Positions 37,048-51,607 of a stretch of 64,000 nucleotides of DNA are shown piece after piece. Within the stretch, counting starts at the first letter, position 1; every line of letters begins with the position of its first letter. The position numbers and the translations under genes are program-made. The notes under the pieces were generated by a model. That model worked only from the letters and a program-made list of their open reading frames with translations, did no database searches and was not told the DNA's origin. Source of the DNA: Litomosoides sigmodontis (lineage: Eukaryota > Nematoda > Chromadorea > Rhabditida > Onchocercidae); contig OY718803.1 of the NCBI GenBank assembly GCA_963070105.1, forward strand, positions 1,489,007 through 1,553,006, read 5' to 3'.

Positions 37048-37255
37048 AAGAGAAAAAGGAGGAGGAGGAGGAGGAGGAGGATGAAGAGAAGGAGGAAGAA
37101 GAGGAGGAAGAAGAAGAAGATAAGTAAGTAATGTTGCAATGAATTGAAATTTCTTTTCAAATTTAAACTTTTTCCATAATGTTTTTTTTTCATCCCCTCC
37201 CTCTCCCTCTCCCTCTCTCTCCTTCTTTCACTTTCTCTTCCTCTTTGTTCGTTAC
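37048..37255. repeat. GGA/GAA purine tract and facing CCCTCT pyrimidine tract
   Basis: A purine-only stretch (GGA then GAA units, about 37048-37122) is followed 70 bases later by a pyrimidine-only stretch (CCCTCC/CCCTCT units, 37192-37250). The C-rich part gives four G-runs on the minus strand. Confidence 0.75.
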
Positions 37256-37532
37256 ATTCAAATTCTCTTTCAATATCATAGCATCTATCACTGTTAAAAT
37301 CTTCGTATATATACATATACATACATGTATTTTTAGCCAGTAGTACTGCCTGAAAATTTCATTCACCGTTTCCCGTTTCCTCTCGGGAGCATTCAGGGAG
37401 AATGCTTATCGGAACAAGGAGCGGAAGAGGAAAAAAAAGTAAATTATTTGAGATGAAATGATGGAGAGCAGCTCATTTGCTTGTACATTTAAAATGTTTC
37501 ATTGCAGCAATCATTCATTTACTCGCCTGTTC

Positions 37533-37582
37533 ACCACACGCTACCACACACTATCGCACGCTACCACACGCTACCACGCACA
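37533..37582. repeat. Short ACCACACGCT tandem repeat
   Basis: About four imperfect copies of a 10-12 base unit containing ctaccacacgct. Confidence 0.75.
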
Positions 37583-39881
37583 ATTTACCGCAAAATATCC
37601 GGCCGATCCCGTAACTGAATGGTTTATCGGATGGGACTACATGAATGTCTCTCTTTCCTTCTCCTCCTCTCTATCTCTGCCTTGTCTTGTCAAATATCAT
37701 TCATTTGGTAATTAAAATTTAAATCAAAATAAATGTAATGACCAAAGAAAGAACACGTAACCTAAAATGTTTATAATTTGAATATTATCCAATTTATTGC
37801 ATCCTTTTCCCCCTCTTCCTTTTCAGGAAAATATAAAATGAAAAACGAAGAAAAAACCAAGCAAGATACTTCATAATTTAAATTACATTCTCAAGTACAT
37901 AACTGGAACTGCAACAACTAATGTGACACAAAAAACATTTTATTCTTTTTTAAAAAAAATCGTTCTGTGCGGAAACTATTGCACCAATATGACAGTTCAT
38001 AGTATAATCACTTAAATATAAATATACTTTACACATTTAAACATATTTTTAAACATATTACTTCCTCACTATGCCTTAAAAATTACATTATTATTATCAT
38101 TGATGATTTAAAGAATTCTATTTTAACATTTTTAATAAAAATAAATTCATTTGTTTTTCCATCCTTCCTAAAAATTTGAAATTTCCATAAATAAATTTTA
38201 CAAATTTTAGTTTTCGTTTATAATTTAATGTTTTCATAAATTTCAGGTTTCTTTGCATTAAAATTGCAATTACACATAAGTGACCTTTTTCGTAATCTAA
38301 GGATTTCTGCATAAGTAAAATTAATTTCCTCTTCCTTTTCTCCTATTTCACATATTTTTTCCCATCTTTCTCTCAATTTTCACTTAATAATCACTTATTT
38401 GTAATTAATTTTAATTATCAAATTAGGTGATAGTAATTGAAAAAAATAAAACAAAAGGGTGGTACAGAAAAGGAGAGGGAGAGAGAAAAGGAAAAAAGCA
38501 AGGTTTCGTCGGTAAAATGGTTTACGATTAATTATCGTCATTTATAATTATTATTAATCATTATCAACATTCATTGTTATTATCATCACTTATTCCACGC
38601 ATCACCTTAATGGATAATTTACAGTTCCATCGAACTATAACATTCTTTACCTTTGATATTATAAGTCACAGTATGATTATTGCATTATCCGTTAGCATCC
38701 CGACTTCTCATTAAATTAATTCATTTGAAAAAAGAAGCAGGGAAAATCAAATAAATACTAAATTCAAAAAACTTTTCGTATAATTTTAATTATACTGTAT
38801 AGCTATTTTATTTTTCCTTATTACTATTAATCAGTATCGTTATTATTATTTATTAATAGTGATAATGACAACAATAATTATTACTATTACTTATATTTTC
38901 AGTTGAACTACACCCATTAACTGCCCATTTTTTTCGCAAATTGAAAAAATTAAAATGATTTAATGCGTGGTGTAAGGGAATTAACAATAATATAATAATA
39001 ATTAATAATGATAATAGTTTAATAATAATAAATGATAATAAAGAAGATAATAATAACACTAATAATATTAACTGCATAAATATGGGAAGGTAGAAATGAT
39101 AACGAAATAATTTCAAAAACTTAATAGGATGAATGAAATATTATCAACAAAATAATTCTTATCTTATCAGTGGAACAAACTTTCTTTGCTGAAAAGTATT
39201 ATATGGTTATCAGAAGCAAATTCATTCCAACACTGATAATTGATTTATAATTTATTGAAAACTATCTTTTAGTAGATATTTCAATTTATTACCTATGCAT
39301 ATGTCTTCCTAACATTAAATTATCACCCATTCCTTCCGACTTTTGTTCAACTAAATAAAATAATAAGAATTTAAATTTCTCTCCATCCTTTTCTCTCTCT
39401 CTCTGTCCCTCGCCCTCTCCCTCACATTATTTCGCTCCTTCTCACTCATTTAGACGATATTAGGATTTACTTAAATTAATGATCGATTAGAATAAATTAA
39501 TTAATGATGTAAGTTGAGCTTGTCGAAATTGATTAGCAATCATCATTTTTCATCCAAATATTTAGCAAAATGAATTTGTCTTTTCCGTTTTATTTGTGAT
39601 AGCAAAAAAAAAGTGAAAACATAAAGAAAAAGAGAAAAAATGGAGGGAAAAATGTTGAAAAGAAAATAACTGTAATTGAAAAAAGAAATTGAAAATTTTA
39701 CAAATTTAATTCTTCGTATACTTCATTCAACATTTTAACGAATTTCAATCTTAACTTTTTTTTAGCACAAAAATTTCAATTGAAAATTTTTAGTCGTTAT
39801 TATTATCAGCTATGTATTACCATTTCATCATTATCATTATGTCTCATTATTATTATTATTTTACTATTATCATTATGTTTG

Positions 39882-41138
<1,257 letters not shown>

Positions 41139-41548
41139 AGTTATTAATAGTAACTACTATATCCACCTACTGATTATCCATTTCATTCATTTTTTTCACG
41201 TTTATTTTGAATCAAATATTTTATTTACTCTACTTTCTTACCTTCTTTTTCACCATTTTACTAAAATGCCTATGAATAAACAGGTAAAGAGAGAGAGAGA
41301 GAGAGAGAAAGAGAGAGGGCGATAGAAAAAGAAGGAAAGAAAAGAGTAGCTAAATTGAAGGAAGCGATATATTTTCGATTACAAAAAAAAAGAAGAAGAA
41401 AGCTAACGGTTCCTCTTTTTTCCTCTTATTTCTGTCTCCCTCATAATTGAATATTCATATTGGATTGTTCCATGCCTTTTTAGCAAATAACCAAAAGGTC
41501 TGAATGAATGTAACAGTACGTGTACGCATCACTCCATACATATCCTCC

Positions 41549-42250
41549 TCATATTGCATGATATTTTCATTCTCTCTCATCAGCTAACAATCATATGCTG
41601 CTATTATCACTGATAAAATTATGCATATAGAGCTTAAGAGTGGATGATATCTCTTTTTATCAGCAAGCAATCATTGGAGCTATGAGAACTGTAACTGTAA
41701 CTGTAGCTGTAACTGTAACTGTAAGCTATCACGTTGATAAGATAATACGCATAGATCAGTTATATGGAATGATATTATTTCTTATCACCAATAAGGATAT
41801 TTTAATCATAAGCTATCAGTATCACTGGCAAGATTATGTATATTTAAGTTAATATTCGATTACTGGGATATTTCTTCCCATTAGCGGCGGATCATAAGGA
41901 TATTGCAATGTTAAGCTATCATACTGATAAGATGATGATATACACATACCGTTACATTGAATGATGTTATTTCATATCAGCGAATAATCAGTCATATGGA
42001 TATTTTAATCACGAAATATCATATCATTGATAAGATTACCTACTTACCTTTATATTGCATGATATTTTCATTCGTCCTTACTACCAGAGATAGTCGTAGG
42101 GATACTTTTATCATAAGTTATAGTAGCATTGATAGGATTACGTATGTGCGTATCCTCGTACTACATAATATTTCTCCTTATCAGCAGATAATCATAGGGA
42201 TGTTAAAATTATAAAATATAATTATCACTTAAACATTCTTTGCTGATAAT
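41549..42250. repeat. Degenerate tandem repeat rich in GATA motifs
   Basis: Six or seven diverged units of roughly 95-115 bases. Each carries a TTATCAGC-like block, then AATCATAGGGATATT-like, then AAGCTATCA and TGATAAGATTA-like. Clear GATA cores occur near 41608, 41735, 41928, 42032, 42130 and 42178. Divergence marks it as old. Unit borders are approximate. Confidence 0.75.
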
Positions 42251-43364
42251 AAATTCACTATGCTTCTTTAAATATTTGGCTAAAAAATTCATTTCTGAAG
42301 AAAGTGAAAAAAAAAACTAAAGCGCTAAAATTTTTTCGCCATCAATAAAATACACATTAATTCAGAAAAAAGAAACGAAAAAAACCCATTTAGTAGTTGA
42401 CTATCTTTTTTGCTGTTTTTTTTTCAATTAACAAATTGAGAAAAAAAGGAAAAAACACATAAATTTAAATTAAGAAATGCAACAATTCAATTGAAAAAAA
42501 TTTTTAATATCAATTTTTCACGCTAATATTACAACAACAACAGCAGCAACAGCAACAACAACAACAACAGTAAGGTAACTTGATAATACCAATTTTTTTA
42601 ATCAGTCTAAAAAACGAAAAATAAATAAGGACTGAGAGACGGAGAGAGAGAGAGTCCGCGATAGCTAACATAAATTTAAATTATTTCAAATTTCTCGCTT
42701 CTAATGCAATACAATACGAAATATCATTACTATCCCTACATGCATAGAGATATAATTTGATCAATCATATACGATTGATTCATCGATGAAAAACTGAAAA
42801 CAAAATAAATATAACTGTGCATTTGCATAAGTGTTCCATAAGTGGTTTCCGCTTAAATAATTATCCCTTCTTGACCTTTAACCCCTCTAACAACAAAATG
42901 TCATCGCTATGCATAAATGAAACATTCATGAAATTTTTTTTTATCTTATCAAAATAATTTTTCCTAATTTTATCAAAATAATTTTTCGATTCATTTATTA
43001 ATCGTTTAAATCATTTAATCATTTACATTTTACACGATAAATAACTTTTTTTTTCACAATGATTACATTACATTATAAGGAAATTATTTGAAAACACAAA
43101 ATGTTGCACAAATTGAAAGAATTATATTTTTACTTGAAAATTTAATAAATAGAGCAAATGAAATTTAGGCTTAACAAAGCTAAACTAAGCATGGTAATAA
43201 CATAAAGCAAAATTTTAATTATACCAAATTCACAACAAAAAAAGAAAATGTTAAATTGAACAGTATAATCCTTATCATTTACAATGATTATTTTTTTTAC
43301 AACATCAATCAATACAGTACTTTATTACTGCAAAAAGAAGATAATACAGTATTAATCTTTCCAA

Positions 43365-45257
43365 TCATAGCATACTGATTGTTGGCCTATAATTGCCTGG
43401 TGCCATATTCAACTGTTCAAGAATTACAGTTCGTACGGTAAGCCAATGATATCTATCAGGATATCTTATATTACATGATAATGCATGCGGTAATTTTAAA
43501 TTACATAAAATTCTTATTCTAATGCCATGTTTGCCACCATTCTTTGGTATCGGTAGGCATTGAATTTCAATTAATTCTGTCGGCATTTCAATCACATTTT
43601 GACCATTCACCAAAATTTGCTGCAGCAAAAATATTTTTTCTTCTTTTTTTTTTAAAGAAAGAAACGATATCTCATGCATTGGACAAAAAAGAAGAGCTTA
43701 AACTTTTAAAGTTGCAATTATAGTATAAAATTTAAATCCAAAAAGAACTGACTTCTTTTTTTTCTTTAAACAATTAACGTATTTGTTTGTAATTTTGCAA
43801 CGTGAAGAAACGGTCAATCATCATTTTTCCTTCCTGGCAAATTTTTATTTTGCTGAATTTTAAAAAAGAAAAACTACCTTTAACCGTACAATATCACTAC
43901 TTATCAATATCACTCTCTACTTTTCCACTATCATCGTTATCACCATCAGTAAACATCATTGCTTTCCGTTAAGCAAATGATACTTACGGTTTTTGTTTTT
44001 AATTCCTCTCCTCTTCCTCCCTCCCTTCCAAAAAAGAAAAACAGAAAAAGACAAAATAAACTTTTTTTTCAGTTGTTTTTTATTTCAAATAATTAAATTC
44101 AAAAATTTAGCACAATTGAATGAGTGAAAATAAATAGCAAATATGAATTGAAATGATAAAATTATCAGATGTAGTAAATAAATAAGCTATCATCATTTCA
44201 ATCATACATTTGTGAATGAATGAAGCAACTAAATTACACATGCTAACTAGTAGTTGGGAAATATACATAAACAAATTTAAATGAAATCAAATTTGATTAG
44301 TCGAAAATTGAACGATTAAGTGAGAGAGAAGATGGAACGAAGCAACTGTGTGGATGCTTCACAAATTCATACATGCTAAAATTTTTCAAACACCCACGAT
44401 TCTAATTAAATTTCAAAAATTTCAAATGCATTACTGAGTCATTCAGTGAGAGTCCAACCGATGTGCTGTACCACTGAGCAAACACAAATGAGGAAGTAGA
44501 AAATTTCCATCTATGAAATTTTCAAACATAAAAAGAAATATGCCTAACTTTACTCTCATTCAATTTTGAAAAAATTTCACCAGCTTTTTCTCTCTTGTTT
44601 TCTTTCCTCTCTCTCTCTCTCTCTCTCTCTCCCTCGCCCGAACTCTCAAAGGAATAGAGTTACACAAACAGATAAAAAAAATATTCACAAGAAAAGCGGA
44701 TAATCATTATTTTTTTAACAAATTTTTGCAAGAAAAAAAAAGTGAAAATCCATCATAGGACATGAAGTTAATACTGTAACCATAAAAAAAGAGATCAATG
44801 AATAAATAGATAGAAGTGAAAGAAAGAATAGCCTCTGAGGAAAATGTTGAAATTTAGGAAAAAACACTTTTTTTTAGATTTTCAAAAATATCATTACTAT
44901 TGTTATTAATTTTATTATTAAATGACAAATTAAAAAAAAATCAATCTAAAGGCAATAGACAATTGCTAGTTTATCAATTAATTGATAGATAAAACAATGA
45001 AGAACCAAAAAAATTGTAAATAATTGTTTTCGTTCTATTTCTACAAATATATCTTCGTCTTTTTTTTTTCAAAAGTTACTTCCTATTAGTCTCATTATCA
45101 AATAGAAAGATTACATATAGGAATGAATTTGATGTAGAAAAGAAAACAATAGAGAAATATTAATTAATTAATTAGCTAATTAAATAAAAGAAAAAAGGAG
45201 GAAATGGAAAATATTACAGTAGCAGTAAATTTACAAAACTATCATTAGAACCATATA

Positions 45258-45304
<47 letters not shown>

Positions 45305-45862
45305 TATATAATATATTCATATATTTGTATATGTCATTTATTATCGACTATTGCTACCTTAATTTGCATATAAACACTAAAAAGTCTATTTTTTATTTTT
45401 TTTTTAAAATAAAAAGTGGAAAATAAAAGGAAAGAGAAAAAAGAAAGAAAGAAATTTCAAGTTGCTTTCCTACCGTTTCTCACTCATTCACATCTCTACC
45501 ACAATCGTTTTTTTTTCTCACCTTTTCTCACTCATTTTAGATATAATTTATTGATGGAATATAAATGACACAAAAAATGCATATGTCTGAGCAAAAAGGG
45601 AGAGAGAGGGAGAGAGAGAGCGAGAGAGAAAACAGGTGAAATGATCGGGAATGGATAGATTTGAATGGGTAACGAAGCAGCTTTATCCCTTTTCTTTTTC
45701 ATCTTATCGTTTTGAACTCATTGCATAAATGCTAATTAAATTAATCTTCTTAGTCTTCCTTCCACCCCTCTCTGTCCCTATCATTATCATGCTTCATTTT
45801 TGTTAAATTTCAATAGCAAATTTAATTCATTTATAGCTGTTTAAAGTAATAATAACAAGGAT

Positions 45863-45893
<31 letters not shown>

Positions 45894-47490
45894 AAGAAAG
45901 AACCTATTAGTGCATTATAAATCAATAGTATTTTATGAATACATATTTTATATATAAAAATTTTTGCTTTTAATTTATTTCTGTTTCGCTTTCTTTTTTG
46001 GATTTTTGGAAATCGATAAATTTCCCGTACAAAATGTAAATAATAATAAGAAAAAATAATAATAGTAATTAATAATAAAATAATAATAATAGTAATTAGT
46101 AATAAATAATAATAGCAATAATAAATGTTGTCAAATTTCCATTAATAATATAAAAAAACGAGCACAAAAAGGGATGAAATTTTTAATGTTTAATTTTTCA
46201 CGTATAAACAAACGTATAAACAAATAGTAATTCCGTTCATTTGATAAAACGATACGTTTTAGTGATAACAGTTTATAAGCAATCTCAAATTTCCTTGCAC
46301 ACACTAAAAGTAATAGTATGATATGTTTTATGCTAAAAAAAATCAAATTTAGCAAAAATTGACAACTAACTTTGAACTTAATAAAATTGTAATTTCATTC
46401 TAATGATTGTCGTACAGCAGCGATGGATGCGTTAAAATAAATCTCACAGAATTTATCATTCATTCGAATTATAGCAATTCTATTTTTTCAAATTTACCAA
46501 CTTATAATAGTTTAGAACTCATTAAAACTATTTAAATGCTAATTTCAAATTTAATACATTTAAACAAAGTGTATGTAAATATTAGTAAAACTAAATAAAA
46601 TTCATATAAATCATTCAAAAAAAAGTAGCCTACCAAGCTAATGGAATTAACAACCCCTATCACTATATCATTTCCTATCATTTTGTAATTCAGCTACTTT
46701 TATTAGCAAAAATAATCACTGCTATTGATTGACTACGATAGTAATAAATGTTTTTTAATTGTAAATTAAATATTAAGGAAATTAGAAGGAAAAAAATAGC
46801 TACTTTTTAGATGAAATTATATTTGTAATAAGAAAAAATTTATTTCCATTGATCACCTTTTTTTTCACCACGAAACAAAGCACAGAGGAATTGGCGAAGA
46901 TGAATAAATGCTAAACAGTAGGGGTTAACAAAGTGAAAGAAAAATAGAAGAGAGAGACAGAGAGAATAAATCGTACAAAAAACGTATGTTTGAAAAAAGT
47001 AGAAGGAAATCGCTTGCTCTACGACAATACCGCTTTCCACTAGAACCACCCGAACAATCATCGCCAAAACTATCCGCAATTCAACACCACCTGATAATTT
47101 ATTACATCAATTTATGAATACACAAATTACGCTCATAAATTACGTTTTAACAGACAATGTGAAGAATACTTGATCACGTCATTTACGCTTATACACACAC
47201 ACACACACCCACACATACATATATACACACACATATGTTAAAGTAAAATTCCAAATTTCAAGTAATTTCAGCTAATTTCATAATTAATTCTGTCGTTGTG
47301 TTCTTAGAATGTTTAAATTTCTATTCAAATAATTAATTTGGGAAGTTATTAGGAATGAATATCCTTTCATAGCTTTATTACATGCTAATGAATGCATAAT
47401 ATTAGCCTCAATTGTCATTAAAAAAGTCAATAAATTTTAGTAATTACTTACTTTTAGCAGTAATATATATACACATCCACACATATATAA

Positions 47491-47552
<62 letters not shown>

Positions 47553-49229
47553 ATCTTACATATCACGCATACAGACGGACAGACAGAGAGACAATTTTTG
47601 CATTTTCAAGAAAAGCGAGAAAAAAAAATTTTTTTTGGTTTCTGAAAATTTCGCAAAAATTTCAAAAGAAATGAAAAATGTGATTTTGTGGAAGAACTAA
47701 AAAAAAAAGATAAGAACTGTGAACCGAAATAATTCATGACAAATGTTCCAACCAGGCAATAGCATGCGCACTCAGATTGATAATTAATTACTCAAACATA
47801 CCATCTTCCTCTCTCCTCCGCTCCTCTCTCTCCTCTACGCCATCACCCTCTCTTCCTTTCATCCTCTCCTATCATTCTCGACAAATTCACCTCTATCTGT
47901 TGAAAATGGACAAAAAAAGACAGTTTTTTTTTTCTTTTGAAGGGAAATAAATGAGAAAAAAAAAGGTTGCTTTTTTTCCCAGTCAATTTAATAATTGAGA
48001 TGATATGTGCATGAAATTAGGTTATCTAAATGAAAGTTAATTTCGTCAAATTTAAAAATTAATTCACCGATATGATTAGCAATAAGGGAATGCTAAAAAA
48101 AAACAAGGAGACGGTGGAAAATTAGAGAATGCAAAATATCAATAACAGCAAATTTAGGGAATGGAAGTGAAAGAAAGTGTTAAGTGAAATAATTTTCACT
48201 GTAATTTTGCTTTAATTCAATACATTTTTAATATTCAAATAAATTTGGAAAATATGAATATGAAATTAAAAATGATGAATATTGATATGAAATTTTTATG
48301 AAATTAAAAGAAATAATTAAAAATATGAAACATTTTTAGTATCATCCAGCATCTCAATTTATAAAAAGTTACTTTTTTGAACAAAATAATTCTGTCAAAA
48401 ACTAAATAATAAGGATAATTTTTTTTTGTATTTTAAAATGGTTCATGTAATATGCTCGAGCTTAACTTACTCCAATTATATATTCCAGTAAAATAAATAA
48501 TTGTTGGAAGTTTCGCACATTAGCAAAAAAAAAAATCGCTTTCGCAACTTTAAATTTTGTTAAATAAATCTTCTAGTCATTTAAATTTACTCCGATAAGA
48601 TTTTATCGCTGATAAATTTTCTTTCACGGAGATTTTCCACTTGATTTAAATTAAAATTAACAATAATTAATTCAAACAGTAAATATCAGTGCAAACAATT
48701 CGTGGTGCTTCCATTCATCAAATAATTTTAATTTTCATTTTAGAAATCACTTAGTGTGTAGCAAGAAGGTGGAAGAGTAAAAAGGCGAAAATTACCTGGA
48801 AAAATTTCAGTACAACCACTGGGAAGAAATAGTGAAAATTAAATTCCACCAATGGAAAAGCATTGCTCGTTCGTTCAACGAGTGCTTCATCACTTGCAAT
48901 ATTTTTGTGAACCAAAACTTCAACATTCTCACTGAAAATACATTTAAAATTTTCATCCAAATTCGAAATTAACATAAAGGATTAAAGAAGCAGATAGTAA
49001 AAATCTGTAAACTAATGAGAGAGTGGTGAAAGGCAATTAGCATATGATAAAATGGAGCAATAATAATTAATTAATTAGTTAATTAAACAATCAAGAACCT
49101 GATCGAAGCTAGTGATAGCTAGAAAATTACATCGATGACTATTTTCTGTTAAAAAAATACATATAATTCACTTGTCTTGAACTGACAAACTAATACAGCA
49201 AAATATGCAAATTATAAGTAGGTAATTGA

Positions 49230-49286
<57 letters not shown>

Positions 49287-51607
49287 ATATATATATATAT
49301 GTATGTATGTATATATTGATGTATTGTAACTCAAAAAGTTCAAAATCGGAAATTCAAAATTCAAAAATATTTTTCTCCTGCAAAACTTACTTCATTGTTC
49401 GTAGAATTGCAAATTCAATAAACAATCCATCTATTGAAATTGGAATTGGTAGAAATCGTGATAACGTATTGTCAGCAAATTGTTTTCGTCTTTGTCGGTA
49501 TTCCTCTGCTTCTTCGACGATTTTTAAAAAATCCGATGCCCTAATGAATTATTCTAATTTAATTAATTTATTTAATAAACTAATGCATATTTCATTTCCA
49601 ATGCATACACACATTTATTATTTATTAATTTGCTTATTTAAAATTGCTAATAAGTAACATCTGATTTGAATAAGAAACCTTAAATCGACCTCTTTTGCCT
49701 TAACTTCATCTATCAGAAACCAATCAGCGCCCAATGATTCAGTATCAGCGGTTACTTTACGCTCACCACCTAAAATATCAAATGACAAGTGAAAATATGC
49801 CTTCGTTATCGATAAACCTTTAAAAAAAATAAACAGTCAAAAAATTTTGCAAAAAAAAACCAAATTTAGTCGCAAAATTTCAATTTAGGTTTGAAAGTGA
49901 TAAAAATTCTATGAAATTGAACTGACTAATTACCTCTATCAGTTAATACAATTCGAAATTTGACACTAAATTAAAAAATGATCATCATCATAACCGTTGA
50001 AATTTTTTGATTTACATTTGATTTTTTGTATTTTCAAAAGTTCCGTTTATAAAATTAGAAGTGAAAAAAAAGGGAGAGATAAATTTATTTTTGAATAACT
50101 AACCGATAATATTGCAATAAAATGAAAATCGATACCATCCGGAACCCTGTATCTCTACACCTAGTAATTCTTCCGGTTCACATTTATAACCGGTTTCCTC
50201 AAACACCTCTCGAATAACACCTTCCTACAGTAATTCATGCAAATTGCACCCAATTAACTAACAGTTACTACTACAGAATTATTAATAAAATAATTAAAAA
50301 AAATCATTGTTAATCATTCAAAATGATTTTGTCAAAAAATTTCAGCTATTATGAAAATTGGAGAAAAAAGCAAATACGTTCGCGCTTTCAATCCATTCCG
50401 TTTTATAACAATTGAAATATTTCAAAAATTAAAAATTTTAATTTCATAATTCTTATCGAAAGCTTGCAAATTATTACTGCCACAGAAAAGTGATTTTAAA
50501 TTGGGAAATTTTTTGCTTCCAAAATAATTTCATATTTTGATAATTTAAGCGAGAAATGAGCTAATCAAAACAATAACCATTATTGTTTCACCCGGTTTAA
50601 CACGTCCAGCTGGAATGTACCATCTGAAATTGAAATTTTTCAATTATCAAACTATCAATAAGAATGGCCGAAATATTAACCTAGAAAATTAAAAAATTCT
50701 TAAAATGCTTATTTGTTTCGCTTTTTTCGTTGAAAATAACTGAAATATTTAAAAAATTTGAATTCTTAAAAAAAAGCAATTTATCTTAATCATAAAATAT
50801 TACCTAAATTTAAAAGCTTTCAAATATTAGTGAAATTATTAACTTACTGTTAACGTTCATAAATTTAATTCCAGATTTAATCAACCTATTGTTAACATAC
50901 GCATTTGTAATTAGTCACTACGTAACACTGATCACATGAATGATTCATGCATAATTAATATTCAGTTCCTTATCTTCTTTTGTTCCAATTTTTAACTTTT
51001 GTATAGTTAAGCATTAGCTCGTAAATAACTCTCTAAATTTAATTTTCTATCATTCATTACAAATTTAAATCTTTCAATTTCAAAACTTTAAAAACGGAAA
51101 AAAAGAAGCAAAAAACAGAAAATACAATCAGAGTTTTGTGAGCCAATTTTTACAAACTACGCGTATTTTGAACATAATCCCACTAACTTTCCCAAACATC
51201 GTCGTTTTGCTTCTTGCGTAAGCAGCAATTCCAAATTACCATCGTTACGTTCACGTAAAATTACACCAACCGTGACGTATGCTATATTTTCACCACAACG
51301 AATTTGTCCACATTCGAAAAAGAATTTTTTTCAAATATTTAAATTTAAATGAAATTGATAACTTACCAACAGTTGAAATTACTTACTTCATTATTTTTAT
51401 ATAACTGTTTCATTGGAAAAAAAAACTTACCACTTTTGCATAAAGCGTCCAAGAGAGGAAGAGAGGGAGGGAGGAGAGAGAGAGAGAGAGAAGGAAAAGA
51501 AAAGACTTACTTCCAAGTTGCATATCAATGAAATCGCCTGGAGCTCCACTGCTGTCATCATTGGTAGTATTTGTGATAATTTTGCCCTCTTTATCATTTT
51601 CCGACAT
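43365..51607 (-). CDS. NUDT18: NUDT18-like Nudix hydrolase (8 exons, about 329 aa)
   Basis: Exons in reading order: 51607-51511, 51281-51188, 50623-50578, 50224-50104, 49769-49679, 49540-49391, 48931-48796, 43619-43365. Phases agree; total 990 bases, close to human NUDT18 (323 aa). The Nudix box spans residues 70-92: G70, E76, R84-E85, E88-E89, G91, all consensus positions present, so catalysis should be intact. It is preceded by LLLTQEAKRRCLGKWYIPAG, the NUDT18-type lead-in (LLIQEAKR). After it come ADWFLIDEVKAKEVDL and a C-terminal domain aligning loosely with the NUDT18 tail. Family role: hydrolysis of 8-oxo-(d)GDP and related oxidised nucleoside diphosphates. Intron 7 is 5.2 kb. Exon 2 is uncertain: the frame continues upstream to about 51314 (CGQIRCGENIAY, which resembles the family) but no AG acceptor is present there. 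Confidence 0.85.
44432..44485 (-). pseudogene. Possible tRNA-derived fragment
   Basis: On the minus strand, TTGCTCAGTGG resembles the tRNA A box, and 11 bases later GGTTGGACTCT resembles the B box with two mismatches. There is no room for an anticodon arm between them and no acceptor stem. At best it is a decayed tRNA or tRNA-derived SINE head; chance is a real alternative. Confidence 0.2.
45259..45302. repeat. (CA)n microsatellite
   Basis: About 21 uninterrupted CA units. Confidence 0.93.
47486..47550. repeat. (TA)n microsatellite
   Basis: ATAAAT units leading into about 22 uninterrupted TA units, a potential cruciform. Confidence 0.92.
49232..49312. repeat. (CA)n then (TA)n/(GTAT)n microsatellite
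   Basis: About 26 CA units followed by short ATAT and GTAT runs, in an intron of the Nudix gene. Confidence 0.93.

Larger units (their letters stand above)
43620..48795 (-). other. Nudix gene intron 7 (5.2 kb)
   Basis: AT-rich, with GA/CT tracts (44605-44632, 45596-45630, 45866-45900), (CA)n at 45260-45301 and (TA)n at 47506-47550. A tRNA-like scrap lies at 44432-44485 on the minus strand. No nested gene was recognised. Confidence 0.65.

Noticed and set aside
44432..44485. Functional tRNA gene
   Set aside because: No anticodon arm or acceptor stem; kept only as a possible fragment.
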